This document shows, piece after piece, positions 1-11,416 of a stretch of DNA of 64,000 nucleotides; within the stretch, counting starts at the first letter, position 1; each line of letters opens with the position of its first letter. The DNA comes from Acanthaster planci (taxonomy: Eukaryota; Echinodermata; Asteroidea; Valvatida; Acanthasteridae). The stretch spans positions 680,083 through 744,082 of the forward strand of contig NW_019091355.1 of assembly GCF_001949145.1 (NCBI RefSeq), in the 5' to 3' direction. A program made the translations under genes and the position numbers. The notes under the pieces are model-generated. The model did not search any database, was not told where the DNA came from, and worked only from the letters and a program-made list of their open reading frames with translations.

Positions 1-1020
1 AATCTGATGGACAAACTTCCATTTCAATATTCTGTCTTCAACCAGACAAAAACCGAACGCCAAAGTGAATTGTCCTCTTACAGAATGCCTCTTTCAGACA
101 CAGTCTGACCTTGTACTGTTGTAGCAAGCGGCTACATTTTATACTACATGTGACTACAGTCAGGTCAAGTCTGCTATCCAAACTCTGTTTCTGCAAGAGA
201 CTTAATGACTTGAGGGGGCTGGAGCCTGACAAAGTCTTGTTAGCCCATATGATAAACTAAAAAAAAGGATGTTATATTTTACTGCTTCTACTCTGACCAC
301 GAAGTTTAAGTGTACACAAAATCTTTTACCCATGTGTATGTTCTTTCCAATCTTTTTTTTTTTCATTTTGTTGGTCTAAAGCACAAGGAAAAAAGTTACG
401 CACCTTGGTTTTCAACCAGACGAACAATCAATTGGGTCCATAAAAATAAACACATTTGACTTGTGTAAGTTATGTTGGTTCTTTTCCAATGAAAACACTA
501 ACGAAACCTCTAACACGGACTTTTGGCAGGTCAAGATATCATCCTTACCAATATCCTGTGATTAGAGCAAAGAAATTTCACTTGAAAATTGGAAACTAAT
601 GTCTCAAATCAAGAAGAAAGCCCAGAGATAAGTAAACTTCATGGATACTTGTCAAACCAATAAGTTATTTAATACAACTTTAAACTCATATTTATTACCC
701 TGCATTTATAAAAACGTCTTCATATCATAGGCTCATTGTTTTTTTTCGTGAAGATTTAATCCCAGATTGTTTAAATGAAAGCAATTTCTTCAAATGCTCT
801 AATTTCCTGAAAAAAGGGAGGATTAGTTTTATTTTTTTTGGTAACTTGAAAACAAAATGTTAAAAAATTGGGTTCTAGCTCAAGAAGAATTTAAAGGTCA
901 TTAAGCAGGCCATTGAAATAAACCCTTATTTGAGTCAGAACATTTAAAGAAGGGAGGTGTGGTTCCATAAATTTCACAAACAAGTTCTATTTCTACAAGA
1001 AAATCAAGACAATAAAAGTC

Positions 1021-1026
1021 TTTATT
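1021..1026 (-). terminator. candidate polyadenylation signal of gmcl1
   Basis: Read on the minus strand this is AATAAA, about 1.27 kb past the gmcl1 stop codon. It is the first canonical hexamer I noticed downstream in the transcribed direction. The hexamer is common by chance in AT-rich DNA, so the assignment is tentative. Confidence 0.25.
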
Positions 1027-1734
1027 TCAAAACCCCCAAAAAACTTCAACAGTGATTTCAGAATTTTCAGTGTGTTCTGTGGCACGGTGTCACAGGTATG
1101 AAGACAAGCATTAAGAAGAAAATTAATACACATAAAACCATTTTAAATTATTCTACACAAAACTTATTACAAATAAATATGTACAAACAACCTGCTATTT
1201 TTTTGATTTTGTAGTTTGCAACTAAACGGTAAAAGTCTTACTGTTGTATTTCTTGCATGTTGTTACCCCACAAATGGTGACATAATCAAAGTTTTCTCAA
1301 TTTAGAATGGCATCGTTTACCAGGTTACTGAATGGAAAAGTGTTTTTGTCAAATTTTAAAATTTGTATCTGTATACTTGAAGAGAAGTTTTTTGCAGTTT
1401 AGTTAGCAGTACTATGGTCAATATTGTGCTAGAAATCTACAATATTTGTCACAAGACAAAATGTTGTGCTTTGAGCCAAGCATGTCTCAAGAAGATGATC
1501 GATGAATGAAATTTTTAAAAGTACAACTTTTGATCATTTTTTATATCTCTGGATGCCATTTTAGAGGCATCCAAATGAACCATATTGTTACACATATGTC
1601 TTATTTGGATCAACCTGGATACTTCGTTGGGCATGAATGGATATTTCTGCTGTATCACTGTTACTTTAGGACTAATTTTTTTTTCCTGATTAAAGAGCCT
1701 TCTTTTTTCCCGGCTTTATCGATTAACCCTCACC

Positions 1735-2140
1735 CCCAGGCCCTTTTTGCTAGGAACCCTCCTCAATCCTTTGATTTCGGGGGCGAAAAAATTGGATTCT
1801 CCCTCAATCCTCCAAAATCCTCCAAAATTTCTTGAAAATGTTACTAGGAGGTGTGCCTACTGCCTCAATCCTTTAAAAGCCTGCGGCAATTCCTGTCATT
1901 ATGTTGAGGCAATGCGAATGGCATTCTTGAGCAGTGTGGTTGATTCAAAAGAAATATCGGGCTGAATTTATGCATGGCTAAGCAAAAACAACACAAGGTC
2001 TAATGTTAGTAACCCACGACCTTCACACATGGCATCCTTCGCAATCAGCCATGCACTTTTGCCATTCACCCTCAATCCTCCAAAATCCTCCAACAGAGCC
2101 CGAAGGATTTTGGAGAATTGAGGAGACTTAGGGTTAAACA
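1735..2140. repeat. CCTCAATCC/CCAAAATCC repeat cluster with hairpin
   Basis: The words CCTCAATCCTCC and CCAAAATCCTCC recur near 1801-1830, 1862-1875 and 2071-2092. Positions 2071-2089 and 2104-2122 form an inverted repeat with one mismatch and a short loop. An inverted relative lies at 3128-3185 in the neighbouring gmcl1 intron and shares the GCCTACTGCC...CTCAATCC stretch seen at 1854-1871. This looks like a small foldback or MITE-derived family. Confidence 0.55.
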
Positions 2141-2290
2141 AACAATTGGCCGCAAGCAAAAAATGAAATAAACAGTGCACTCTGCACTGATGAGCAAGCA
2201 GGTGTCATGTATGTCAGCAGCCAATCACAGTTTGAAATAATTTAAAGACTGAACTGATTTAAAGACAACAAAGTCCAGGATTTCTTACTT

Positions 2291-5200
2291 TCATAAATCT
2301 TCCTCTCTCCCGATTGGTTGGCTTGGGGCTGGGGCCGGGTCCTCTGCGGACTCTTCCATTCCAGTTGGGGTGGTGCAGAGCATGTTGACGCTAACTCGCA
2401 TGGGGAACTGTACGTGCTTGTCAATGTTGAGGACTACAGCTTCCTGGTGAAGAAATACATGTATTTACAACTGCTTACAAAATTGGTATGACACAACCAC
2501 TTCCGGGGGGGGGGGTGCGATATACACTAAGACATCAAACATTTGTCTGAAAGATCTTTCAACCAGAATTAGTGGAGAATCTAGGCCAGGAATTGAGCCT
2601 ACAATCACCTGTACTGCTGTTTGAGAGCTCTACCAAATGAGCTGTGATCTAGCTCTATAGTCTTGGTGCATAAACACTTGAGGGTGCTATTCACAAAAAG
2701 TATGGATGTACCCGCATTGGATATTTGGTGGCTACAGCTTCTGCTTTTGGCATTAGTATACCATAGTGTGTAGCCGTAGCCAAAGACAATAATGTCCATT
2801 TTTGGACATGGCTGTGAATGAACAGAAACTGGTTCTAAACCAAATCATTCACACTGCAAAGAAAGCTGATGACTTGATCAGACTGATTTGGGGCTTACCT
2901 CATCCTTACTGAGGCTCAATACCTTCAGATGACTCCTCTTCTGGTAGAGGACATGTCCCTGGCTGTCGTAGGAAATCACACGTACCCTGGATATATAGCA
3001 AAGGACGGAAAAACATTGACATAAACTTGCATTCACTTCTAGAGATGAAACAAAAACTGAATAACAGATGAAGATTCCTCAATCTGACTGTGATTTGCAA
3101 ACATGCAACTTTTATCCCTCTTGATCTTTCAAAATCCATCAGGTTTTGGAGGATTTTGCAGGATTGAGGAAGGCAGTAGGTAGGCCACTCTTGCTTTACA
3201 TGAGGCTTGAAGCCCCTGCACAGCTGAGGATTTAGAAATGTTCCTTAAATGTGACCTGAGCATTAGTACTACAAACTGAACTCTCTTCAGTCTCTTGTCA
3301 ATATTTAGCCAAGTCTAATCGAAATTGCAATTTTCCAGCTTCAAGCTTTTGTTTAACTAACTTTAAACTACAACCTAGTCTGTTTGGTGAGTGAATGATG
3401 TCTTACCTGAACATAATGTTGCGTGTGTTCTGCAGACTGACGCTGGCAAGCACTGGATGAGTGACGGTGTTTCGACGGAAGATGAGTAACCTGTGGTCGA
3501 GAGATAAACCAATCTGGATGTGAATCCAATTGTTTCCATGTTGGTATCAAACTACAAACATTGTCATAGTGAAAAAAACATGAGGCTNNNNNNNNNNNNN
3601 NNNNNNNNNNNNNNNNNNNNNNNNNNNNNNNNNNNNNNNNNNNNNNNNNNNNNNNNNNNNNNNNNNNNNNNNNNNNNNNNNNNNNNNNNNNNNNNNNNNN
3701 NNNNNNNNNNNNNNNNNNNNNNNNNNNNNNNNNNNNNNNNNNNNNNNNNNNNNNNNNNNNNNNNNNNNNNNNNNNNNNNNNNNNNNNNNNNNNNNNNNNN
3801 NNNNNNNNNNNNNNNNNNNNNNNNNNNNNNNNNNNNNNNNNNNNNNNNNNNNNNNNNNNNNNNNNNNNNNNNNNNNNNNNNNNNNNNNNNNNNNNNNNNN
3901 NNNNNNNNNNNNNNNNNNNNNNNNNNNNNNNNNNNNNNNNNNNNNNNNNNNNNNNNNNNNNNNNNNNNNNNNNNNNNNNNNNNNNNNNNNNNNNNNNNNN
4001 NNNNNNNNNNNNNNNNNNNNNNNNNNNNNNNNNNNNNNNNNNNNNNNNNNNNNNNNNNNNNNNNNNNNNNNNNNNNNNNNNNNNNNNNNNNNNNNNNNNN
4101 NNNNNNNNNNNNNNNNNNNNNNNNNNNNNNNNNNNNNNNNNNNNNNNNNNNNNNNNNNNNNNNNNNNNNNNNNNNNNNNNNNNNNNNNNNNNNNNNNTTT
4201 CATGAAATTGATGCATTTTCTATAACTTTTCCAGTTGATATTTTCTCCATTTTCTCCAAAGCTGATACTTTGAAACTTAAGAAGAGAGCAGTAAATGTGA
4301 AAAAGGAAAGGATGGTTGCAGTTCAGTGTCAAAAAATGGTCTCAATATTTGGTGATGTTTCGCGTTGTGAATGCCCAAACTTAGGATCGTGAAAATTGTT
4401 TGACTTACATCTGTTTCTCTTGAGATGACTCGGCCACAGCGTAGAGACAACTGATTAAACGTCTCAGCTGAAACGGCTTCTTCTGTCGGTCTGTGGACAT
4501 TTCAAAACAGCAAGACAGAAGACGAAGCCAAATTTAGCTTTGTGTGGCACTGTACAGCAGTCACAAAGGGCTAAGGTGAATTCTGTCATCAAAAATGAAG
4601 ACTTACATCCTTTGAGACGGTATTGAAATGAAGTATTTCTGTATTTCTTCACAGACACAATGAACCATTTCTACATACACACATGACACACACACCCCCA
4701 CTTGTTTTTACATACAAAGTGTGGACATTCCTTTGTTCTCCTGTGGTTAAGGCAACTTGGGAAAAAAAGGCTCCTTTTTCTCCCACTAGGATAACTCCTT
4801 CAAGCTGGATTTTTCATGGTGATTTCCTGGACTGTTCCTCTTCATTTTGCCACTAATAACCTTGACCCCAAAATGCCTCTGAAACTGTTTTTCAGAGAGG
4901 GGAAAACATTGTGTGGATGTGTGCAAGTCCACACATCGCCATCATACTCTACATTATGTGGACTTCTTTTGTGCAGAGGTCCACGCAATGTATGACACAA
5001 CTGTACAATAATTTTTCTATAGTTCACCCTTGGTTGAGGCCTTGCTCCAATCCCAGCATGCATTGCCACTGTTGCTGATACACTGGAAGCAACCATTCTG
5101 ATAGAGGGGAGGCAAATAAGACAAGGATTATACATCAATGTAGTTGAAAAGTATTAGCCTGTCACTCTACAACTACACAACCAACCACCAGAAATCACTG

Positions 5201-8200
5201 TTCCTGAATACAATAAGTTCGAATTGGCCTTGAGGTTGCTTTCACTGTACAAGGGATGCATTCTAGGTTTCTGGGTAATAACCTGCAAACAATCGTTCAG
5301 ATTTTCAAAGAGGCGATTTGTCTTACCGTTAGTTATGATGTGGTCTTTTTCTATATGTTTGCTGGCTGCTAGGTCATTGATGATGTGTTGCAGACGTACG
5401 CCACGGAATAAGGATACATACTTCTTGCCTCGTTCCGTCTCAAGGAACTCCCCTGGTTCTGAATAACCATAGATTGACCACAAACAAGACGTTTTACGTG
5501 CCTTCTGTTTTTATTATAATCTTGGAGTCTTTGACATGACTTTGTAACAACCAATAATCTGAATCTTGCTTTAAATCTAATCAACTCTAAGTACTTACTG
5601 TATGCCCTAAATAACATATCTGCATCTTTGCTGAGATTTTTGTAGTTACCGTTCCACGAAGGCATCAGTTTCAAAAACACAAACTGCAGGAAGACAAAGT
5701 CAAGGTTATTCAAATTTGTATATTAACCATCAAATCATGAAATCAATGTGGATTAGCCATCCCAAGAAGTCTGATTTGTAATAGACTTCAGGACATTTAC
5801 CAAAAGTTGAATTTGAGCTGTGTATGATTATACTGTGCCAAGTGCAATTCGTAAAAGGAATATTTCCAAACCTATTCTAAACTGAAAAAAGCAACCGTCC
5901 GTACCTTTTTGACCAAGGAGTAAACATCCATCTCCACTTGCAGCACAAATAGACTTGGTGACCTGATGACCTTCTCAAATAACTCTAAACTGTTGGTCAA
6001 AGGTTAAATAAAAGTTAATTGATCACAAAGCCACATACCTACTTTTCACTCCAACTCATAGAGCCTGCCTCTCAGATGGTAACATCAAGCCCCATGCGTC
6101 CTAATAGTGATTAGGCTCTACCTTCCTCAATACTACAAAAAGCTTCCCTAATGTACGGCTGGATTTTTTAGCATTAGGGCTGACAACATCCAAGCTTACC
6201 TTAATTCTCGAAGCAAAGAGGCCCGTTGCATGTCCATCAGGTTATGCTCTAACCAGCTGATGCAGCTAAAAAAGGATAAAGAAGTCAACGTCAGGAGAAA
6301 GCTGAAATTGAGATTTTCATTGAGGAATAACTTTGTCCCAGTTAACAGCTAGTCATGATTGCTTGGTTGGGAATGTGAAGGGGGAGTCAGGTTGGCATAG
6401 TGGTTCTTTCCTCGCCTTCCACCTCTGCGGCCCGGGTTCGAATCCTGGCCCGGTCCACATGTGGATTGGGTTTTCAGTCCCTACCTGATGCCATGGGTTT
6501 TACCCAGAATATTCCTTTCGGGTTTCCTCCCACCTCTAAAACTGTAACTGCTTCTCGCGGGGGCGCTTTTGAGGAATCCTTGGTGTCATTACCAGAAATA
6601 TATAATAATAATAAAAGACTTACTTTTGTGTGACCAGTTCTAAACCGTAGGCTGATGCAGCGGTGTGGTAGCAGCATACTGTCTTGGTGCTTTATGTGAG
6701 AAGGAAATAAAAAGAAAAGAAAGCTTATTTCAGTTTCAGTTATATTTTATATTTCAATCTGATGATGAGGCTGTATGTTACACCACATCTTTCACAAAGA
6801 CAACCCTTTAATAAGGTCCAGTTCAGGTGGCCTGTTCTTGACACGGGTTTCTTGTTCTCACACTCAAACGGCGGGAACACGACTCAAGAATACTGAACAG
6901 GATCACACACCACTTCTTCATCACGGTTTACACACGGAAAACCCGTGAGATGTTGATTTTTGAACAGCTGCAAAAAGTCGAGAGATGGCTTACAAAGCCT
7001 AAGACAACAGGAAGTTTTAGCAAAATTAACATTCATTATTTTCACAGAAATGAATGTTCCTGTTTAAATAGAAAAGAATTCAGTCAATCTAAACATTAAC
7101 TCTCAAATAACGTTCATGGACACCGCCATTTTGCATGTTGCTTGCCATTAACTGCCAGTAGCAATAGCTGCTTGTATGTTCCCGGCATTTGAGTGGCCGA
7201 CCCACGAACAACAAATCGAATTGTTCGTGAACATACAAGAACAAACTGCAAGAACTCAGCTTAAATGGTGACACGTACATATTCATGAGCAGTTTGAATA
7301 ACCAGAGCATGCAAATATGGTTGGAATTAATTAATTTACAAGCTTTGAATGCTAACTGAAGATTACCTTATTGTTTCTGTCATGATGTCGGCACACTGGC
7401 AAATCAGCCCATCCTAAAACCAAAGATATGCATGTCACACTTTGGGGTACAAGAACCATCAATAGCATTGTAAACTGCATGGTCTGAGTTATCCGATACT
7501 GAATTACCCTTAATATGACATTAGTTACCAGCTGTAGAAGTGAAGCCGCGGCCAGGATGGGGACCACTTTAGCAGGTTCCAGCATGACATCATCTCGATA
7601 CAAAGATCCTAAGGCCACTTCAAGTGCTGATAAAAACATGACCAAAAAAAAAAAAAAATATACAGAGCAAGTATTCAGACAGATCTCTTCTATATTGCGC
7701 GGTGCTTTTGAGAAGAACAGATGAGTGTGAACTCGAACGTTCTAACCAAGATACTCCGGTCGTCCTCAGGAGAGTCAAGCCTAGCTTAGCCTCCACCATG
7801 CAAAGTTTCCAATCTTACTTATTCATTTTTAATTTACCATTTGTGACCACTACCACAAGTTCCACCTTCAAAAGCATCAGCCGGCTTGATACCATCCAAA
7901 ATAACAGCCGTTTCCTTTTTCCATTAAAATAATAGCACCTTTCCTGGCTTGCAAATGAATTACAGTCCTGAGATTCTTTTCCTCCTGCAACGCTTTTGTA
8001 AGTACTCAAAAACGAAACTTGAATTGAAGTGGGCATGTGGAATATCAATATTTGTTTTACAATGCATTATCTCTCTGAAGTTACCGAGCCATGAAATTAA
8101 GTCGGGACTCTGTCTAGTGTACGACCAATACACAGATGATCCATGTTATTCTGAATCTTACCAGCAATATCTATGTTGCTGTCGGGAATATCCATCTTAA

Positions 8201-9532
8201 TCTCCTTTAGGTTAGATTCCTTCCACGAACCGCTGAACATGCTGGCAAAATAGCTGGACTGAAAGTTACCCAATAAAACAACTTGGCTTTAGACCACCTC
8301 AAGTGAACCTATTTTGACTGAAGCCAGATTTATACTTGGAGCAAATTTTACAGCTGACACTTTTTTGTTAAGTCTGAACCAACCTTTAACGGTTTCCACC
8401 TTGCATTAATGGCCTGTATGTTTGCTACATAAAGATACCCCCAATAAACTGTTGTCAGAGAAGTAAGCTGAATTATCAATATCAGAATCAAAACTGGTTT
8501 CCCAAATCACACGGATGTACCTGGCAGAGATATATTTTGTGCAGATACCATTCCTTTCCCAGAGCAAAGATCGTTATGTCTGAATTCTCTCCATTAACAA
8601 ACAGGGTGTCATAAATGTACTTGGATGTTGACTTCAACTTCTTCCTAAGAGAAGAAAAACAATAAATAAACTCCAATATGTTGCAATAGAACCACGCATT
8701 GTCAGTCATCAGTGAAAAACATTTCTTTTCATTCTTTTTATGTCAAAATAATATGTTAAAAATATAAGCTAATTCATCCTGCATTTACCCACAAACAGTG
8801 GAGAATCACAAAGACATCTAGAAATGAATTTGGTCACTTATTTCAATGAATTCAATTTACATTCATCTCTGTATCTGTATATTTAAGAAACCAATTCTGG
8901 CATTAGTGTCAAAGGGACAAAGCTGTCAGTTTTGTGCAAGTGTGGCAAACTTCATCCGGAGTGGGAAAACGGCAAACCTTTTTTTCCCTCAAAGGAGGAA
9001 AAGGCAAGTTTTCTACAATTAGCAACCTAGCAGATGGTTTACACCAAGTAGTGAACTGACATACCGATGCAATTTCAGCTCATAAAATCAAGTGGATGTT
9101 TAGTTATGCCTCTGGATATCCCGGATAAATTTTTCGAAAGAAATCCCTATGAATCGGGACAGGGCCCAGTATACGGCAGAGGAGTATTCCTCGGGCCCTG
9201 TTTACAGGTCTAGAGTGCAATGGATGTCAAACCCCACCACAGTCATGACAGTTCTGAGAAAACAAGATTTGCGACTTACTTAAGTACTTAAGTAAGAGTA
9301 AATTACCTACTTAAGTAAGAGTAAATTACCAAACATGTAACACTAATATAGCAAAAATGTTATTCTGAAGGACATGTAAGAAGTCTCTTTTTTGCACTTA
9401 CCTCTGAGGAGTTCTCATAATCTCATCCTCTTCACTATCATCGTCACTGTCATCTCGCCCCCTTTTTTTCTTCTGTTTCGGACTGAATTCTCTGCCACCA
9501 AGCCACCCTGGGACCGAAACGTAGCCACCCAT
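2291..9532 (-). CDS. gmcl1: Germ cell-less protein-like (BTB/BACK), 16 exons, exon 13 in gap
   Basis: Coding exons in transcription order: 9532-9402, 8644-8521, 8258-8162, 7626-7529, 7413-7367, 6689-6624, 6265-6200, 5989-5905, 5683-5599, 5458-5327, 5097-5028, 4490-4409, [missing in N gap 3588-4197], 3490-3407, 2996-2899, 2443-2291. Every placed border has AG/GT and all phases join. The missing exon must have a length of 2 modulo 3, and the conserved Trp/Phe-rich segment before LLIFRRNT is absent, so the gap hides it. The 15 exons give 1418 nt; the full protein would be about 495 aa, close to the roughly 515 aa of vertebrate GMCL1. A basic stretch KQKKKRGR (residues 19-26) precedes the BTB domain, which starts near residue 62 (GENSDITIFALGKEWYLHKI) and ends near 160; a BACK region and the family-specific C-terminus follow. 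Known role: nuclear-envelope CUL3 adaptor needed for germ-cell specification in flies and spermatogenesis in mice. Confidence 0.95.
2575..2660 (-). repeat. degenerate tRNA-derived SINE head
   Basis: On the minus strand there is a pol III A-box-like word CAGCTCATTTGGTAGAG (2628-2644) and, about 30 bases on, a B-box-like GGCTCAATTCC (2589-2599). The tRNA arms cannot fold cleanly, so this is not a working tRNA gene. It lies in the last gmcl1 intron, in the same orientation as the gene. Confidence 0.55.
3128..3185 (-). repeat. inverted relative of the CCTCAATCC repeat
   Basis: The reverse complement contains CCTCAATCCTGC and AAAATCCTCC preceded by CTACTGCC, matching the cluster at 1735-2140. It lies in the intron between gmcl1 exons 14 and 15. 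Confidence 0.5.
3588..4197. other. assembly gap (610 N)
   Basis: A run of unresolved bases inside gmcl1 between exon 12 and exon 14. Neither flank (3491-3587 and 4198-4408) contains the missing conserved exon, so it must lie in the gap. The three longest frames crossing this interval are artefacts of the N run. Confidence 0.98.
6381..6616 (+). repeat. tRNA-derived SINE with (ATA)n tail
   Basis: The head is tRNA-like: A-box-like TTGGCATAGTGG at 6392-6403 and a perfect B-box GGTTCGAATCC at 6435-6445. A body follows containing TTTTCAGTCCCTACC and TTTCCTCCCACCTCTAAAAC, then an AT-rich repeat tail at about 6598-6616. It lies antisense within the gmcl1 intron between exons 6 and 7, and the tail stops immediately before the exon 6 splice donor. 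A fragment near 23082 shares the body and one near 43255 shares the head, so it is a dispersed family. Confidence 0.8.
9285..9330 (+). repeat. two tandem copies of a 23-bp unit
   Basis: Positions 9285-9307 and 9308-9330 are identical 23-base units beginning TACTTAAGTAAGAG, just inside gmcl1 intron 1. They carry the palindrome ACTTAAGT. No function is evident. Confidence 0.9.
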
Positions 9533-9715
9533 TTCCTGCCGACTTTCACCTCAATCAGACTTCAAAGTAACCCTCACCGACCATAGCTTGCTATGTAACA
9601 AAATAGCCAACTTACTGATCTCAGGATTGAGGATTCATAGCTTTAAATTAAAAACAACTCACATTTGTAACAACAGAGTCTCAGAGAAAAATGTTTCGGA
9701 AGTTCGCCAGTGGAA

Positions 9716-9727
9716 GCCGCCATGTTG
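9716..9727 (-). promoter_or_regulatory. YY1-like motif in the gmcl1 promoter
   Basis: The minus strand reads CAACATGGCGGC, close to the YY1 core found at start sites of broadly expressed animal genes. It is about 185 bases upstream of the gmcl1 start codon and in gene orientation, which fits a TATA-less promoter. Motif match only. Confidence 0.45.
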
Positions 9728-11223
9728 ATTCCGCCCTCTAGCATAGGCTGGTACTCCGCGCTAAAAAACAGCATTGTAGAGATAGGTTAATTATACAAAA
9801 AAATGTTCGTAGGCGGGGCTCGGGGTGAAGCCTATGAAGGCGGGGGGGGGTTGTATTGCCAGGGTGTTAGCGTTGCACTACAGTGCTGGACAGTGTGCAA
9901 AAATAGACAAAAATCTACTGAAGGAATTAGACATAAAGACGCAGGAAACTGATAAATCATCTTCTGAAAAATTTATGAACTTGTAAGAGGAAAGGTGACC
10001 GTCGAGTTTCTAGTCAGCTTGTGAACTTGTGGTTAAACCTTTCACATTTGGCTGAATTACTACTGCATTGTAAATCTCTCAAGGCAATTAGGAGATGTTT
10101 ACTAATCCTCACAGCCTTCCAATAGGAACAAAATAGTGTTTTAGCGCTTGAGAATGGTGGCGCCGACTTGTCCACGACATGGATTTTGTGTGAACCACGT
10201 GACAGCAATACGTCTCGCTCATTTGGGAAAGTTGCAGACTGATCCATTTCACAATGGGGGTAGTAATTCAGACAAATTTGTAAGCAGGGTATAACCTGGG
10301 GCCATTCAATTTGCAGACGACTAGCCACAGGGTGGAGGGTGACAGTGCTTGAGGCCAAGATTCAGTTTTTAGTAAGATGAGAGAGTTGAATCCATGTTGT
10401 GTCATGCATACCAACGATAAGGAGTGATAAACCGAAAACTAATTAATAAAAAAGTCTTTCCACGATCGAGGGTCTCATCTGTGGTTGTTGACGGGAGATC
10501 GATGAGATTGGCTGGTAGAAAGTTGTGGAAAGTAGTGAATTTTATATTGAGAAGTTGGTGAGCTGGCGAAAAGTGCTTGCAAACTTTCTCAGGCTTATTC
10601 TCGATTTTGGTAGCGAATCACCAACGTGTGGAAGGACCCACCAAATCCAGAAGTCAGGGAAAACAAGGGTAGCCAGCCTGGGGAATGTGAGCTACCATGC
10701 ACACTCTACCGTGACCAGAGAGAAAGCCCTACCGTTAGTGGCAGACATCATAATAGCAGAGATGCTGCATCCAACAGTTCCACCCTTTCTCGAGGGGGCA
10801 AGTGAGATCTTGTCTGTCTCCCTGAGGTGCTGTGGATACGCTCCAGAGTCCTCAACAATAGTACAGTGACCGCAGGTCATGCGGCAAAGGCCAAACCGAC
10901 CGCTCACATCAAGACACGGAACAATGGCCCCCGTGTTGTCCCTCTTTGACTCAATTAGTGGGTGATTCCTCGTTGAATGACAGCCAACCACTTGTCGTAC
11001 ACGCTCTAATGTCCCTGGCACACGACTGGATCAGCTTGCCAAACGGCTTTGTCCGTGTTTGGGACAGGTCCAGACAGATATTGTTGACTGTGTCCCCATC
11101 TAAAGCCAAACACACTCCAAATAGAAAACACAAATTGTCCAAAATAGTCAGACACCATTGTGCCCGCCAAAACCGTCGAAACCTGGATGCCCTTTAAGCG
11201 CCCTCTTTTGTTTTCCCCACCGA

Positions 11224-11229
11224 TATAAG
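11224..11229 (+). promoter_or_regulatory. possible TATA box for nodal
   Basis: TATAAG in the context CGATATAAGT, about 190 bases before the nodal start codon. This would place transcription start near 11255 and give a 5' leader of about 160 bases. No other evidence supports it. Confidence 0.25.
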
Positions 11230-11416
11230 TTTCCCACCCGGGGTCAGAAGTGGTACTTTCCAAGATCTTCGTCCTCAGACAACATTGCTCAAATCTCCAA
11301 GTCCTACCAACAGCGTTTTTCACAAAGTGAATTTTGGAGTGGCCACTTAAGTTAATTCGAACTGCATACCATTTTCCCCTCGAGACACTTGACCGAAGCT
11401 CCGGAAGATATCAAGA

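Larger units (their letters stand above)
1..2290. other. 3' flank of gmcl1, no recognised gene
   Basis: This AT-rich stretch lies downstream of the gmcl1 stop codon. Its right part is probably 3' UTR of that minus-strand gene; no protein homology is visible in any frame. It contains a possible polyadenylation hexamer near 1021 and a repeated CCTCAATCC/CCAAAATCC sequence between about 1735 and 2140, described separately. The rest looks like unique non-coding sequence. Confidence 0.6.
9533..11416. other. shared head-to-head gmcl1/nodal intergenic region
   Basis: The gmcl1 and nodal start codons face away from each other with 1,884 bases between them. The gmcl1-proximal side has a YY1-like motif. 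The nodal-proximal side (about 10.7-11.4 kb) is GC-richer and has several open frames on both strands that match nothing I recognise, so I treat it as promoter, 5' UTR or enhancer sequence. A run of G lies at about 9842-9850. Confidence 0.75.

Noticed and set aside
3368-4392. Long open frames on both strands across 3.4-4.4 kb
   Set aside because: They are made mostly of N bases in the assembly gap; real sequence on each side is intron or exon of gmcl1 in other frames.
6381-6460. Genuine tRNA gene
   Set aside because: A- and B-boxes are present but the acceptor and anticodon arms do not pair, and a SINE body follows.
10692-11323. Several minus-strand frames upstream of nodal
   Set aside because: They overlap in different frames and match nothing; the raised GC fits a promoter or 5' UTR better.
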